Assembly: GCF_001753205.1 (NCBI RefSeq) | Contig: NZ_CP017560.1 | Span: forward strand, 1,488,001-1,552,000 | Reading direction: 5' to 3' | Origin: Sporosarcina ureilytica | Lineage (GTDB): Bacteria; Bacillota; Bacilli; Bacillales_A; Planococcaceae | Length of the DNA: 64,000 nucleotides | Part shown: positions 57,011 to 64,000 of the stretch, piece after piece | Layout: each line of letters opens with the position of its first letter | Numbering within the stretch: the stretch's first letter is position 1 | Notes under the pieces: model-generated | What the model saw: the letters and a program-made list of their open reading frames with translations, nothing else | Database searches by the model: none | What the model was told of the DNA's origin: nothing | Position numbers and translations under genes: made by a program

Positions 57011-57439
57011 GTGATTAAAGAAATGGAGTTAAGTGATTTAACGGTTAATCAAAAGATAGAGCCGCTACTGAAACCGCCAATTACGAAAGTACAGCTAGCC
57101 CAATATGCTGGGGCTTCGGGAGATTTTAATCCGTTGCATCTAGACGATAAGTTTGCTAGAAAAATCGGTATGGAAGGCGTGATCGCCCACGGAATGCTCG
57201 TGATGGGTTTTTTGGGCGAATATGTAATGAAAATAGCAGCTCAACAAGCAAAGATTGAAAAGTTTAACATGCGATTTGGAAAAATGACCTTTCCAGGGGA
57301 TGAAATTCGATGTTCAGCTATTGTAGAGCAAAAGTATGAAGAAAATGGAAAGCGGTATATCGCTTTAGATTTAACAGCCGAGAAAAATTCTGGTGAAATC
57401 GTTGGGGCAGGAAGTGCGGTTTTGCAATTGTTGTCATAA
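57011..57439 (+). CDS. MaoC-like enoyl-CoA hydratase, catalytic subunit
   Basis: 142 residues with the hydratase-2 motif YAGASGDFNPLHLDDKFARK (about 34-53), including the catalytic Asp and His, and GVIAHGMLVMGFLGEYV. It starts with GTG after AGGAGGGAAC. It adds water across the double bond of an enoyl-CoA, probably as a complex with the product at 56552. No signal or membrane segment. Confidence 0.87.
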   Translation: MIKEMELSDLTVNQKIEPLLKPPITKVQLAQYAGASGDFNPLHLDDKFARKIGMEGVIAHGMLVMGFLGEYVMKIAAQQAKIEKFNMRFGKMTFPGDEIRCSAIVEQKYEENGKRYIALDLTAEKNSGEIVGAGSAVLQLLS

Positions 57440-57466
57440 GGAAGTTTGAAATAGGAGGAGTTATTT

Positions 57467-58627
57467 ATGGGGAATATTAGTAATCGCTATGCAATTGTAG
57501 GCGTGGGGGAGAGTGAACGCTCAAGAAAGTCCGGTACAACACCTCTCCATTTAGCGTTAGATGCCGCAAGAGCAGCAATTGAAGATGCCGGATTAAACGC
57601 AACAGATATCGATGGGGTTATGAATTATAACACAAATGACTCATGTACTTCCCACGAGCTGGCAACGTATTTGGGAGTAAGGCCTAAATATGTAAAAGAT
57701 ATTCAAGGCGGCGGCAGCAGTACGGAAATGTTAATCGGAGATGCGATTTCACTTATTGAATCAGGCATGTTAAATACCGTATTGATCTATCGCTCGATGA
57801 ATGGAGCTTCTGGGCAGCGAGTAGGACGCGGCTATGATCCAGATATGCTGCAAACGGCGCTATCAGGTGGAAGTTTTATTATGCCATATGGTTCAGCAAG
57901 TCCTTCACAATGGTTTGGGATGTATGCAACACGGCATATGCATGAAACTGGCATTAGAAAAGAACATTTAGGCCATGTTTGTCTAAGTTTCTATGATCAT
58001 GCACAGCGTAATCCAAATGCCTTTTTGCATGGAAAGCCATTAACCATGGAAGATTATCTTGCAACGCCTGATATTAGTTCACCCTTTAACATTCACGATT
58101 CCTGCTTAGAGTTAGATGAAGGAAATGCAATTATTGTTACATCGGCGGAAAGAGCAAAGGATTGCAAATCAAAACCCGTCTATATTATGGGGATGTCTTT
58201 AAGACAAACTCATCCGCATGTCCATTACTGGAATGATATTGATCAAGTAGCAGCTGATTACGTTGGGGAAGAGCTTTATCAGAATGCCGGTGTAAAACCA
58301 GAAGATGTTCAAGTCGCGGCGATTTATGACTGCTTTAGTTGGGTCGTGCTTCGTCAATTAGAGGCTTATGGTTTTGCACCGCGCGGTGAAGTTGGAGACT
58401 TTGTAGCAGAAGGAAACCTTCGAATTGGTGGCAAGTTACCAACAAATACAGCAGGCGGCATGTTGGCTGAAGGATATACACACGGAATGAATAACGCAAT
58501 TGAAATTGTAAGGCAATTACGCCATGAATATAAAGGAACAGACCGGCAAGTTGAAGATTGCGAGATTGGTATTTGTACCGGTTGGAGCGGACCAGACATA
58601 GCGGGCGCAATGATTTTAAGAAATTAG
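57467..58627 (+). CDS. Thiolase-fold lipid-transfer-type protein without catalytic Cys (Ltp2-like aldolase candidate)
   Basis: 386 residues with the overall thiolase plan (ALDAARAAIEDAGLNATDID near the start). Where thiolases have the nucleophilic Cys, this protein has DIQGGGSSTEMLIGDA (near 84-99). The usual C-terminal His motif is replaced by GGMLAEGYTHGMNNAIEIVR (near 328-347), and the final CxGGG loop by GICTGWSGPD. It therefore cannot act as a normal thiolase. Ltp2 of steroid degraders has the same kind of changes and performs a retro-aldol cleavage together with a DUF35 protein. A DUF35 gene follows here after 10 bases. Aldolase function is inference. Confidence 0.82.
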   Translation: MGNISNRYAIVGVGESERSRKSGTTPLHLALDAARAAIEDAGLNATDIDGVMNYNTNDSCTSHELATYLGVRPKYVKDIQGGGSSTEMLIGDAISLIESGMLNTVLIYRSMNGASGQRVGRGYDPDMLQTALSGGSFIMPYGSASPSQWFGMYATRHMHETGIRKEHLGHVCLSFYDHAQRNPNAFLHGKPLTMEDYLATPDISSPFNIHDSCLELDEGNAIIVTSAERAKDCKSKPVYIMGMSLRQTHPHVHYWNDIDQVAADYVGEELYQNAGVKPEDVQVAAIYDCFSWVVLRQLEAYGFAPRGEVGDFVAEGNLRIGGKLPTNTAGGMLAEGYTHGMNNAIEIVRQLRHEYKGTDRQVEDCEIGICTGWSGPDIAGAMILRN

Positions 58628-58637
58628 GAGGATTACT

Positions 58638-59069
58638 ATGACTACTATGACTTACCAAAAACCAGTTCCATTGAAAGACCAAGACAATAAAGCGTATTGG
58701 GATGCGGCAGACGAGCATCAATTAGCACTGCAGAAATGTAAAGATTGTAATACGTATGCACATCCTCCAGGACCTAGTTGTTCGAAATGCGGAAGTAAAA
58801 ATGTAAGTTGGGAACATTTTGGAGATGAAGTGACAGCAACGATTTATTCATACGTTATCAGTTATCGACCATTTTTACCAGGTTTTCAAGATGACTTGCC
58901 GACCATTATTGCGCTCGCGAAGTTAGATCAAGTGCCAGAAGTGAAAATCATGTGCAATGTACTAAATTGCGATGAAAAAGATATTCGTATTGGAATGCCT
59001 GTTCAAATGATTTGGGAAAATATTACGGAAGATAGGGCGCTTCCACAATGGATTCCGATAGAAGACTAA
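58638..59069 (+). CDS. DUF35 zinc-ribbon/OB-fold protein
   Basis: 143 residues. CKDCNTYAHPPGPSCSKCGS (about 35-54) is a four-cysteine zinc ribbon, followed by an OB-fold (ATIYSYVISYRPFLPGFQDD, then LPTIIALAKLD). DUF35 proteins bind acyl-CoA and pair with thiolase-fold partners, as ChsH2 does with Ltp2. The position directly after the cysteine-less thiolase gene supports a two-component enzyme. ATG follows AGGAGGATTACT. Confidence 0.88.
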   Translation: MTTMTYQKPVPLKDQDNKAYWDAADEHQLALQKCKDCNTYAHPPGPSCSKCGSKNVSWEHFGDEVTATIYSYVISYRPFLPGFQDDLPTIIALAKLDQVPEVKIMCNVLNCDEKDIRIGMPVQMIWENITEDRALPQWIPIED

Positions 59070-59100
59070 TAGAGAAAATTGCTAGAAAGGATGAGAATGA

Positions 59101-60297
59101 ATGGATTTTTCCTTTACTAAGAAAGAAGAAAAATTTCGAATGGAATTACGAAATTGGTTAGAAAAAAATCTTCCGGGAGGCTGGATTGAAGGAAAAAGAG
59201 ACTTGCCGGAAAAGCTTGATGAATACTCACGTTTTTTAAGGGATTGGCAAAAGAAATTATATGATGGCGGCTGGGCAGCAATCGCATGGCCAAAAGAGTA
59301 CGGCGGAAGAGACGCTAGTTTGATGGAAGAAATTATTTACCATCAAGAAATGGTAAGAGTGAAAGCGCCGCCTTTAATTAATTATATCGGTATTCATATG
59401 GTTGGGCCTACTTTGATTGATGTCGGTACTGAAGAACAAAAGGAAAAGTATTTAAAGAAAATATTAACCGGGGAAGAAATATGGTGCCAAGGTTACTCAG
59501 AACCGAATGCCGGATCAGATTTAACTGCCATTAGTACAAGGGCGGTTAAAGATGGCGACCACTGGCGGATTAATGGTCAAAAAGTGTGGACTAGTTTTGG
59601 ACATGTGGCAGATAAATGTTTTTTATTAGCAAGAACGAGCAATCATCCTGAAAAGAAACACCGCGGCATTACCGTGTTTTTAGTAGATATGGATCAGCCA
59701 GGAGTAGAAACGCTACCAATCGTTCAAATGGATGGGCGCAAGGATTTCAATGAAGTGTATTTAACAGATGCTGTTGCTTCCGATGAAGACATTGTCGGGG
59801 AATTAGATGCAGGGTGGCGTGTGTTGATTGCGTTAATGTTACATGAACGAACAGGCATCGGAGCTGAACTATTTACATTGGAAAGACAATTTAATGAGAC
59901 GGTTGAACTAACGAAACAATATAAAATCAATGGGCAGCCATTAATAAAAAATCCACTTATTAGACAGAAGATGGCAAACTTTTATGCGCGTGTTCGCGGC
60001 TCTTTATTAAATTACTATCGAAACTTAACAACAATGATGAAGAGCGGGCACCCTGGACCGGAAAGTTCGATTGATAAGTTAGTAGTGAGTGAGCTAAATA
60101 AAGAGCTAGCTGCATTTGCGATAGAAATTCAAGGCCATCAAGGCGTTTTGTGGGAAGAAGACGCTCCTCATAATCCGAAATGGCAAAATTTATTTCTTTC
60201 TTCTTTTGGTCAAACGATTGGCGGAGGGACGAGTGAAGTTCAACGAAATACGATTGGAGAGAGAGTATTAGGTTTGCCTAAGGATATGGGGCGTTAA
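59101..60297 (+). CDS. Acyl-CoA dehydrogenase, FAD-loop subunit
   Basis: 398 residues. CQGYSEPNAGSDLTAISTRA (near 132-151) is the flavin/acyl-CoA region, and WRINGQKVWTSFGHVADKCF follows. The end SFGQTIGGGTSEVQRNTIGE with RVLGLP is the conserved C-terminal FAD-binding loop. The neighbour at 60312 lacks this loop, which suggests that the two proteins form an alpha2beta2 complex with shared FAD sites, as in FadE28-FadE29. It introduces a double bond next to the thioester. Confidence 0.9.
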   Translation: MDFSFTKKEEKFRMELRNWLEKNLPGGWIEGKRDLPEKLDEYSRFLRDWQKKLYDGGWAAIAWPKEYGGRDASLMEEIIYHQEMVRVKAPPLINYIGIHMVGPTLIDVGTEEQKEKYLKKILTGEEIWCQGYSEPNAGSDLTAISTRAVKDGDHWRINGQKVWTSFGHVADKCFLLARTSNHPEKKHRGITVFLVDMDQPGVETLPIVQMDGRKDFNEVYLTDAVASDEDIVGELDAGWRVLIALMLHERTGIGAELFTLERQFNETVELTKQYKINGQPLIKNPLIRQKMANFYARVRGSLLNYYRNLTTMMKSGHPGPESSIDKLVVSELNKELAAFAIEIQGHQGVLWEEDAPHNPKWQNLFLSSFGQTIGGGTSEVQRNTIGERVLGLPKDMGR

Positions 60298-60311
60298 TAG
60301 AAAGTGGAGGG

Positions 60312-61499
60312 ATGAAAATGGACTTTTCATTAACAGAAGAGCAAGAGATGTTTCGAGGGCATATTCGAAAAATGTTGGATAAATTCGAGGGCACACAAAT
60401 TGCTCGAGACATGATTGACGATAACCCAGAAAGGCTAAAAGAAGTATATAATACGCTAGTGGAATTAGGATGTACTGCTATTAATATTCCTGAGGAGTAC
60501 GGCGGATTAGATTTACAATCACTTGATTTAGTTCCAACGTATGAAGAATTAGGTCGCTCACTGGTACCTGGGTTGTTTTTAGAGACGATGGCCCTCGTTG
60601 TTCCGATTATTAAAAAATACGGCACACCAGCTCAAAAACAAAAATATTTGTCTGAAATCGCGACTGGAGAAAAATCAGTATCCTTTGCAACGCTAGAACC
60701 ATTTAATGATTTTTCACCGAAAGGCATTCAGTGTTTTTTAGAAAAAGAAAACGGTCATTACGTATTAAATGGGACAAAAATTCTAGTGCCCGAAGCGGAA
60801 TTGGCGGATGCATTCTTATTGTTAGTTCGTACAAGTAAAGACTATGAAGAAGACGGTTTGTCATTAGTTTTAATCGACAATGTAAATGAACTGACGATAG
60901 AAAGACAAGCGTCTTTTGATGAAGCAAAACATGTAGCGCGAATTGAGTTTAACCAATTATTAATAGAAGATGAGCAAATTTTAGGCGATATAAATAAAGG
61001 ATGGTCAATATTACAGGAAGGATTGCTGCATTTCAATGCAGCGCTCAGTTCTTATATGGTAGGAGCGATGGAAAGTGTCGTTACGATGGCCGCAGAATAT
61101 GCAAAAATCCGCGAACAATTCGGCCAGCCTATCGGTCGTTTCCAGGCAATTAAACATAGCATTGTTGACATGAAAGTGAATTTAGAAATAGCCCGTTCTT
61201 TAAGCTATTATGCAAATTGGGTTTTAGAAACAAACGAGGAAGATCGTGAGGCTTCAGTGTACAGTGCTCGCTTCACTGCGACTGAAAAGTTTATAGAGGC
61301 AGCTTCGCATAACATTCAAATACATGGCGGAATAGGCTTCACAGAAGAAATTGATTGTCATCTATATTTAAAGCGGGCTCGTTATTATCATCAATATTTA
61401 GGCTCTACAACTTTCTATCAAAAAAAAGTTATCGATTCATTAGGTTGGCTAAACGAGGAGGATATTGAATGCAAAAAATTAATGAGTACCGTCAAGTAA
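60312..61499 (+). CDS. Acyl-CoA dehydrogenase, second subunit
   Basis: 395 residues. FSLTEEQEMFRGHIRKMLDK opens it, REQFGQPIGRFQAIKHSIVD (near 270-289) carries the Arg/Gln flavin contacts, and IQIHGGIGFTEEIDCHLYLK the late motif. It has no GGTSE-type end. A Glu in the late motif may be the catalytic base. ATG 60312 or 60318 may start it after GTGGAGGGA. It overlaps the aldehyde dehydrogenase gene by 31 bases, indicating coupling. Confidence 0.88.
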   Translation: MKMDFSLTEEQEMFRGHIRKMLDKFEGTQIARDMIDDNPERLKEVYNTLVELGCTAINIPEEYGGLDLQSLDLVPTYEELGRSLVPGLFLETMALVVPIIKKYGTPAQKQKYLSEIATGEKSVSFATLEPFNDFSPKGIQCFLEKENGHYVLNGTKILVPEAELADAFLLLVRTSKDYEEDGLSLVLIDNVNELTIERQASFDEAKHVARIEFNQLLIEDEQILGDINKGWSILQEGLLHFNAALSSYMVGAMESVVTMAAEYAKIREQFGQPIGRFQAIKHSIVDMKVNLEIARSLSYYANWVLETNEEDREASVYSARFTATEKFIEAASHNIQIHGGIGFTEEIDCHLYLKRARYYHQYLGSTTFYQKKVIDSLGWLNEEDIECKKLMSTVK

Positions 61500-62956
61500 A
61501 AGAATATTTTAACATTGTAAACGGTGAAGTTAGTAAGCCAAAAGATGGAAAGATGACAAATAGTATTGATCCGGCAACTGGAGAAGCCTGGGCGAAGATC
61601 CCTTTAAGCAAAGAAGCCGACGCGGAACAAGTAATACAAGCAGCACGTGGCGCATTTGAAGACTGGTCTAGTTTACCTGCCCGAGCACGTGGCGATTATT
61701 TACGTAAAATTGGGGATATGATTCCACAACATACAACGGAATTGCTTACTCTGGAAACTAGAAATAATGGCTGGGTATTGGATGAATATGCTTACTTGGG
61801 TGAAGTATTAAAGCAAATCTGGTATGACGCGGCAGGCGCAGCATCACTTATAGGAAGCCAAGGCCGAACTGTTCAAATGGGAGTTGGGAATTTTGGTTTT
61901 ACATTGCGCAAACCATATGGTGTAGTCGTAGGGATTTTGCCTTGGAATGCACCATTATTCACATTCACAATAAAGGCAGCTTATGCGTTAGCGGCTGGAA
62001 ATACTGTAATCATTAAACCTTCTGAGAGTGCAGCCGTTGGGTCATTAAGATACGGCGAGTTGCTGTCACAAATTTTACCACCTGGCGTGATCAATGTCAT
62101 TTCAGGGTCAGGGAGAGAAATTGGTGATTATTTAGTCGGACATAAAGAAGTAAATAAAGTGAGTTTAACAGGTTCAAAGACAACCGCAGAAATGATCACA
62201 AAAGCAACTGCACATATGCCAAAATCATTAATTTTTGAACTAGGAGGAAAATCTCCAAACATTGTTTTTGAGGATGCTAATCTCGATCAAGCAGTTCAAG
62301 GAGTAATCGGCGGAATTTACACGCGTAATGCGGGTCAAATATGTGTTGCCGGTTCAAGAGTGCTTATTCAACGTTCTATTTATGATGAAGTAATTGCGCG
62401 TGTTAAACAATTTATGACGGATAAAGAATTCGTGAAATTTGGTGACACATTAAATACAAGTACGACAATGGGACCGATTGCGAATTCGGCACAGTATGAG
62501 CGTGTTTGTTCTTATATTGACGATGCCACAAAAGATGGCGGTGAAATTGTATTTGGGGGCAGATATGGCGGTGAGACGCTGTTGCCGAATGAAGCGAAAT
62601 ATGCGAACGGTTACTGGGTAGAACCAACATTAGTTAAGGTAGAAAATAATGAACACAAACTTTGCCGTGAAGAAATTTTTGGTCCAGTAGCTGTCGCAAT
62701 TCCGTTTGATACTGAAGAAGAAGCCATTCAAATTGCCAATGATACAAACTTCGGTCTTGCTGCAGGAGTTTGGACGCGGGATGTGGGAAAAGCTCATCGC
62801 TTAATAGATAAATTGCAAGCCGGGAATGTATGGGTTAATACGTACGGAATGGTAGGTGTCGACTTGCCATTTGGCGGTGTGAAAGAAAGTGGATACGGAA
62901 CGGACTCGATTCTAGAATACACTTATGAAAAAGCTTGTGTCATTAATATAAGTTAA
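61469..62956 (+). CDS. NAD(P)-dependent aldehyde dehydrogenase
   Basis: 495 residues. PWNAPLFTFTIKAAYALAAG with KPSE (near 152-180), the catalytic Glu in FELGGKSPNIVF (near 257) and the catalytic Cys in NAGQICVAGSRVL (near 290) are all present, as is GGVKESGYGTD near the end. It oxidises an aldehyde to an acid. The ATG sits inside the end of the preceding dehydrogenase gene after GAGGAGGAT. In this operon it could remove the aldehyde released by the proposed retro-aldol step. Confidence 0.92.
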   Translation: MQKINEYRQVKEYFNIVNGEVSKPKDGKMTNSIDPATGEAWAKIPLSKEADAEQVIQAARGAFEDWSSLPARARGDYLRKIGDMIPQHTTELLTLETRNNGWVLDEYAYLGEVLKQIWYDAAGAASLIGSQGRTVQMGVGNFGFTLRKPYGVVVGILPWNAPLFTFTIKAAYALAAGNTVIIKPSESAAVGSLRYGELLSQILPPGVINVISGSGREIGDYLVGHKEVNKVSLTGSKTTAEMITKATAHMPKSLIFELGGKSPNIVFEDANLDQAVQGVIGGIYTRNAGQICVAGSRVLIQRSIYDEVIARVKQFMTDKEFVKFGDTLNTSTTMGPIANSAQYERVCSYIDDATKDGGEIVFGGRYGGETLLPNEAKYANGYWVEPTLVKVENNEHKLCREEIFGPVAVAIPFDTEEEAIQIANDTNFGLAAGVWTRDVGKAHRLIDKLQAGNVWVNTYGMVGVDLPFGGVKESGYGTDSILEYTYEKACVINIS

Positions 62957-62977
62957 AAGTAAAATATATAGTGATCT

Positions 62978-63060
62978 GTATAAAGGATTGTTGTAAGTGG
63001 TTTCAATTAATTCTGAATGTAAAGTTTACAAGGTCTTTATACAGGTCCTATCTTTTTTTA
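62978..63060 (+). terminator. Long imperfect stem after the acyl-CoA operon
   Basis: GATCTGTATAAAGGATTGTTG pairs imperfectly with TTACAAGGTCTTTATACAGG (about 63027-63046), with CTATCTTTTTTTAAAAAAAC after it. Probably the operon terminator. Confidence 0.6.
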
Positions 63061-63075
63061 AAAAAACAACATGAT

Positions 63076-63104
63076 TTGACAGAATAAAACGCCTTTCAAA
63101 TAAT
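63076..63104 (+). promoter_or_regulatory. Promoter of the final MFS gene
   Basis: TTGACA (63076-63081), 17-base spacer, AATAAT (63099-63104), about 30 bases before the start codon. Confidence 0.55.
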
Positions 63105-63135
63105 AGTTAATTGATCTTAATGAGGAGGACTCTGT

Positions 63136-64000
63136 ATGAATGCATCTATCATTGATGACAAATCGATTAACCGAGGTTTTTATTTTATAAGCTTTGGCGC
63201 GTTTTTTATCATGTTGAGTTTATCGACACATCTACCTGCATATCCGCATATGTTGCAAGAGTTTAATTTGACACCAGGTTATGCAGTGTGGATGCAATTG
63301 GGGTTGGCGGTCGGACTAACTGGTTTTCAACCTTTACTAGGATGGATAGGTGACTCTTATGGATTAAAGTTAGTCCTTATAATTGGCGGAATCTTTATGG
63401 TGATTGGTTCTTTATTAGTTGCATTATCTTTTTCTTTTTGGGTGTTAGTTCTCGGTTTGTTTTTTAAAGGTGTTTCTGGAGCGGCAATTGCTCCATCTGG
63501 AATTGCATACGCTGGAAAGTTTATGGAAGGTGAACGAAGAGGAAAAGCAATCGGTACTTTTATGGCTTTTGTGACGATTGGCGCACTATTTGGTCCAGTT
63601 ATAAGCGGATCGATTGTTGACGGAATTAGTTGGCAGGGGAGCTTTGTGTTTACTGCTATACTTGGCGCTATAGCGATTGCTATATTTAATTTTGTACCGC
63701 GTGCAAAAGTAGATAAGCGTAAAAAGCTAGACATTTTAGGTTTGGTTTTTGTAATTGTATTGTTGTTAGGTTTATTGACAGTCCCAACTTTCATTAATAG
63801 TTTTGGTTTTTCATCGGGTAAATGGATTCCATCACTAGTTGTATTCTTAGTAGCTTTAGTTTTATTAATAGTCGTGGAGAAAAAACAAAAAGAGCCGTTG
63901 CTTGATATTGAATATGTCGCGAATCGCAGCTTTTGGGTCCCTACATCGCTCGTTGTTTTTATATTTTTAGGGTACTCGGGCGTGATGTATTTATTAACAT
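63136..64000 (+). CDS. MFS transporter (partial, runs off the window)
   Basis: The first 288 residues are present, open to the window end. GFYFISFGAFFIMLSLSTHL is helix 1. GWIGDSYGLKLVLIIGGIFM is motif A with helix 3, KGVSGAAIAPSGIAYAGKFM is helix 4, and FMAFVTIGALFGPVISGSIV has the helix-5 motif C pattern (G…GP..GG-like) of drug/proton antiporters. ATG 63136 follows GAGGAGGACTCTGT. It has its own promoter. Placed after the acyl-CoA operon, it may move a related acid, or it may be an unrelated exporter. Confidence 0.85.
   Translation, partial: MNASIIDDKSINRGFYFISFGAFFIMLSLSTHLPAYPHMLQEFNLTPGYAVWMQLGLAVGLTGFQPLLGWIGDSYGLKLVLIIGGIFMVIGSLLVALSFSFWVLVLGLFFKGVSGAAIAPSGIAYAGKFMEGERRGKAIGTFMAFVTIGALFGPVISGSIVDGISWQGSFVFTAILGAIAIAIFNFVPRAKVDKRKKLDILGLVFVIVLLLGLLTVPTFINSFGFSSGKWIPSLVVFLVALVLLIVVEKKQKEPLLDIEYVANRSFWVPTSLVVFIFLGYSGVMYLLT

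Noticed and set aside
57467..58627. Acetyl-CoA acetyltransferase (thiolase) function
   Set aside because: The nucleophilic Cys and the C-terminal His and Cys motifs are replaced, so ordinary thiolase chemistry is not possible.

Overview
The window reads as chromosome of a low-GC, endospore-forming Firmicute, most likely Planococcaceae (Sporosarcina-like). The reasons are the Bacillales-type 16S sequence, yaaL-bofA directly upstream of an rRNA operon, strong AGGAGG-type ribosome binding sites, frequent TTG/GTG starts, and riboswitches of Bacillales type. The family-level placement is inference from memory of 16S sequences.

Layout. (1) 0.1-4.9 kb: a large helicase-nuclease on the minus strand. 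(2) 5.2-15.2 kb: two parallel cassettes, each with an M20D amidohydrolase, a transporter and a related regulator of unrecognised family. Between them (10.0-11.0 kb) lie gene scraps: a Na/Ca exchanger pseudogene, an orphan SAM riboswitch and hairpin repeats. (3) 15.2-17.1 kb: a DHA2 drug exporter whose 3' end runs into a repeat-bounded duplication carrying the tail of a flavin monooxygenase; the parent copy is at 50.5-51.9 kb. (4) 17.8-24.2 kb: the classical recR-yaaL-bofA-rrn-yaaO neighbourhood, with recR and yaaO reduced to fragments on either side of an intact 16S-23S-5S operon without spacer tRNAs. (5) 24.3-29.3 kb: an AT-rich accessory patch with small unknown genes, a NERD nuclease-like protein, and a Panacea antitoxin-like gene abutting a 637-residue membrane protein. 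A 33-base copy of the tmRNA 3' end follows, probably a scar of an integrative element.

(6) 29.7-46.2 kb: a catabolic supercluster. It holds aconitase-type hydratase subunits and a CMP/dCMP-type deaminase (minus strand), then on the plus strand two MmgE/PrpD proteins, a fumarate-reductase-type flavoprotein, an isochorismatase-like amidohydrolase, a cyclic amidohydrolase with an ATC-type start, a complete branched-chain-type ABC importer, an IclR regulator, a class III CoA-transferase and an HMG-CoA-lyase-like enzyme. Together they suggest import and opening of a cyclic amide or imide, conversion to a branched dicarboxylate, hydration, CoA activation and retro-aldol cleavage. The substrate is unknown. 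(7) 46.5-49.1 kb: nucleoside hydrolase and NupC transporter under a guanine-type riboswitch. (8) 49.2-51.9 kb: AEC permease and flavin monooxygenase. (9) 52.3-53.9 kb: remnant of a phage replication module. (10) 54.4-63 kb: a nine-gene acyl-CoA operon (ADP-forming acyl-CoA synthetase, two MaoC-like proteins, cysteine-less thiolase-fold protein, DUF35 protein, two acyl-CoA dehydrogenases, aldehyde dehydrogenase). It resembles actinobacterial steroid side-chain operons that end in a retro-aldol step. An MFS gene then runs off the window.

Non-coding DNA is unusually rich in related hairpin elements of about 150 bases, with ends of the type GGGTGCCTGTG and CACAGGCACTCTTCACTA, and in short palindromes around GGTGCCAGTCACT. 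No transposase, CRISPR array or complete tRNA is visible.
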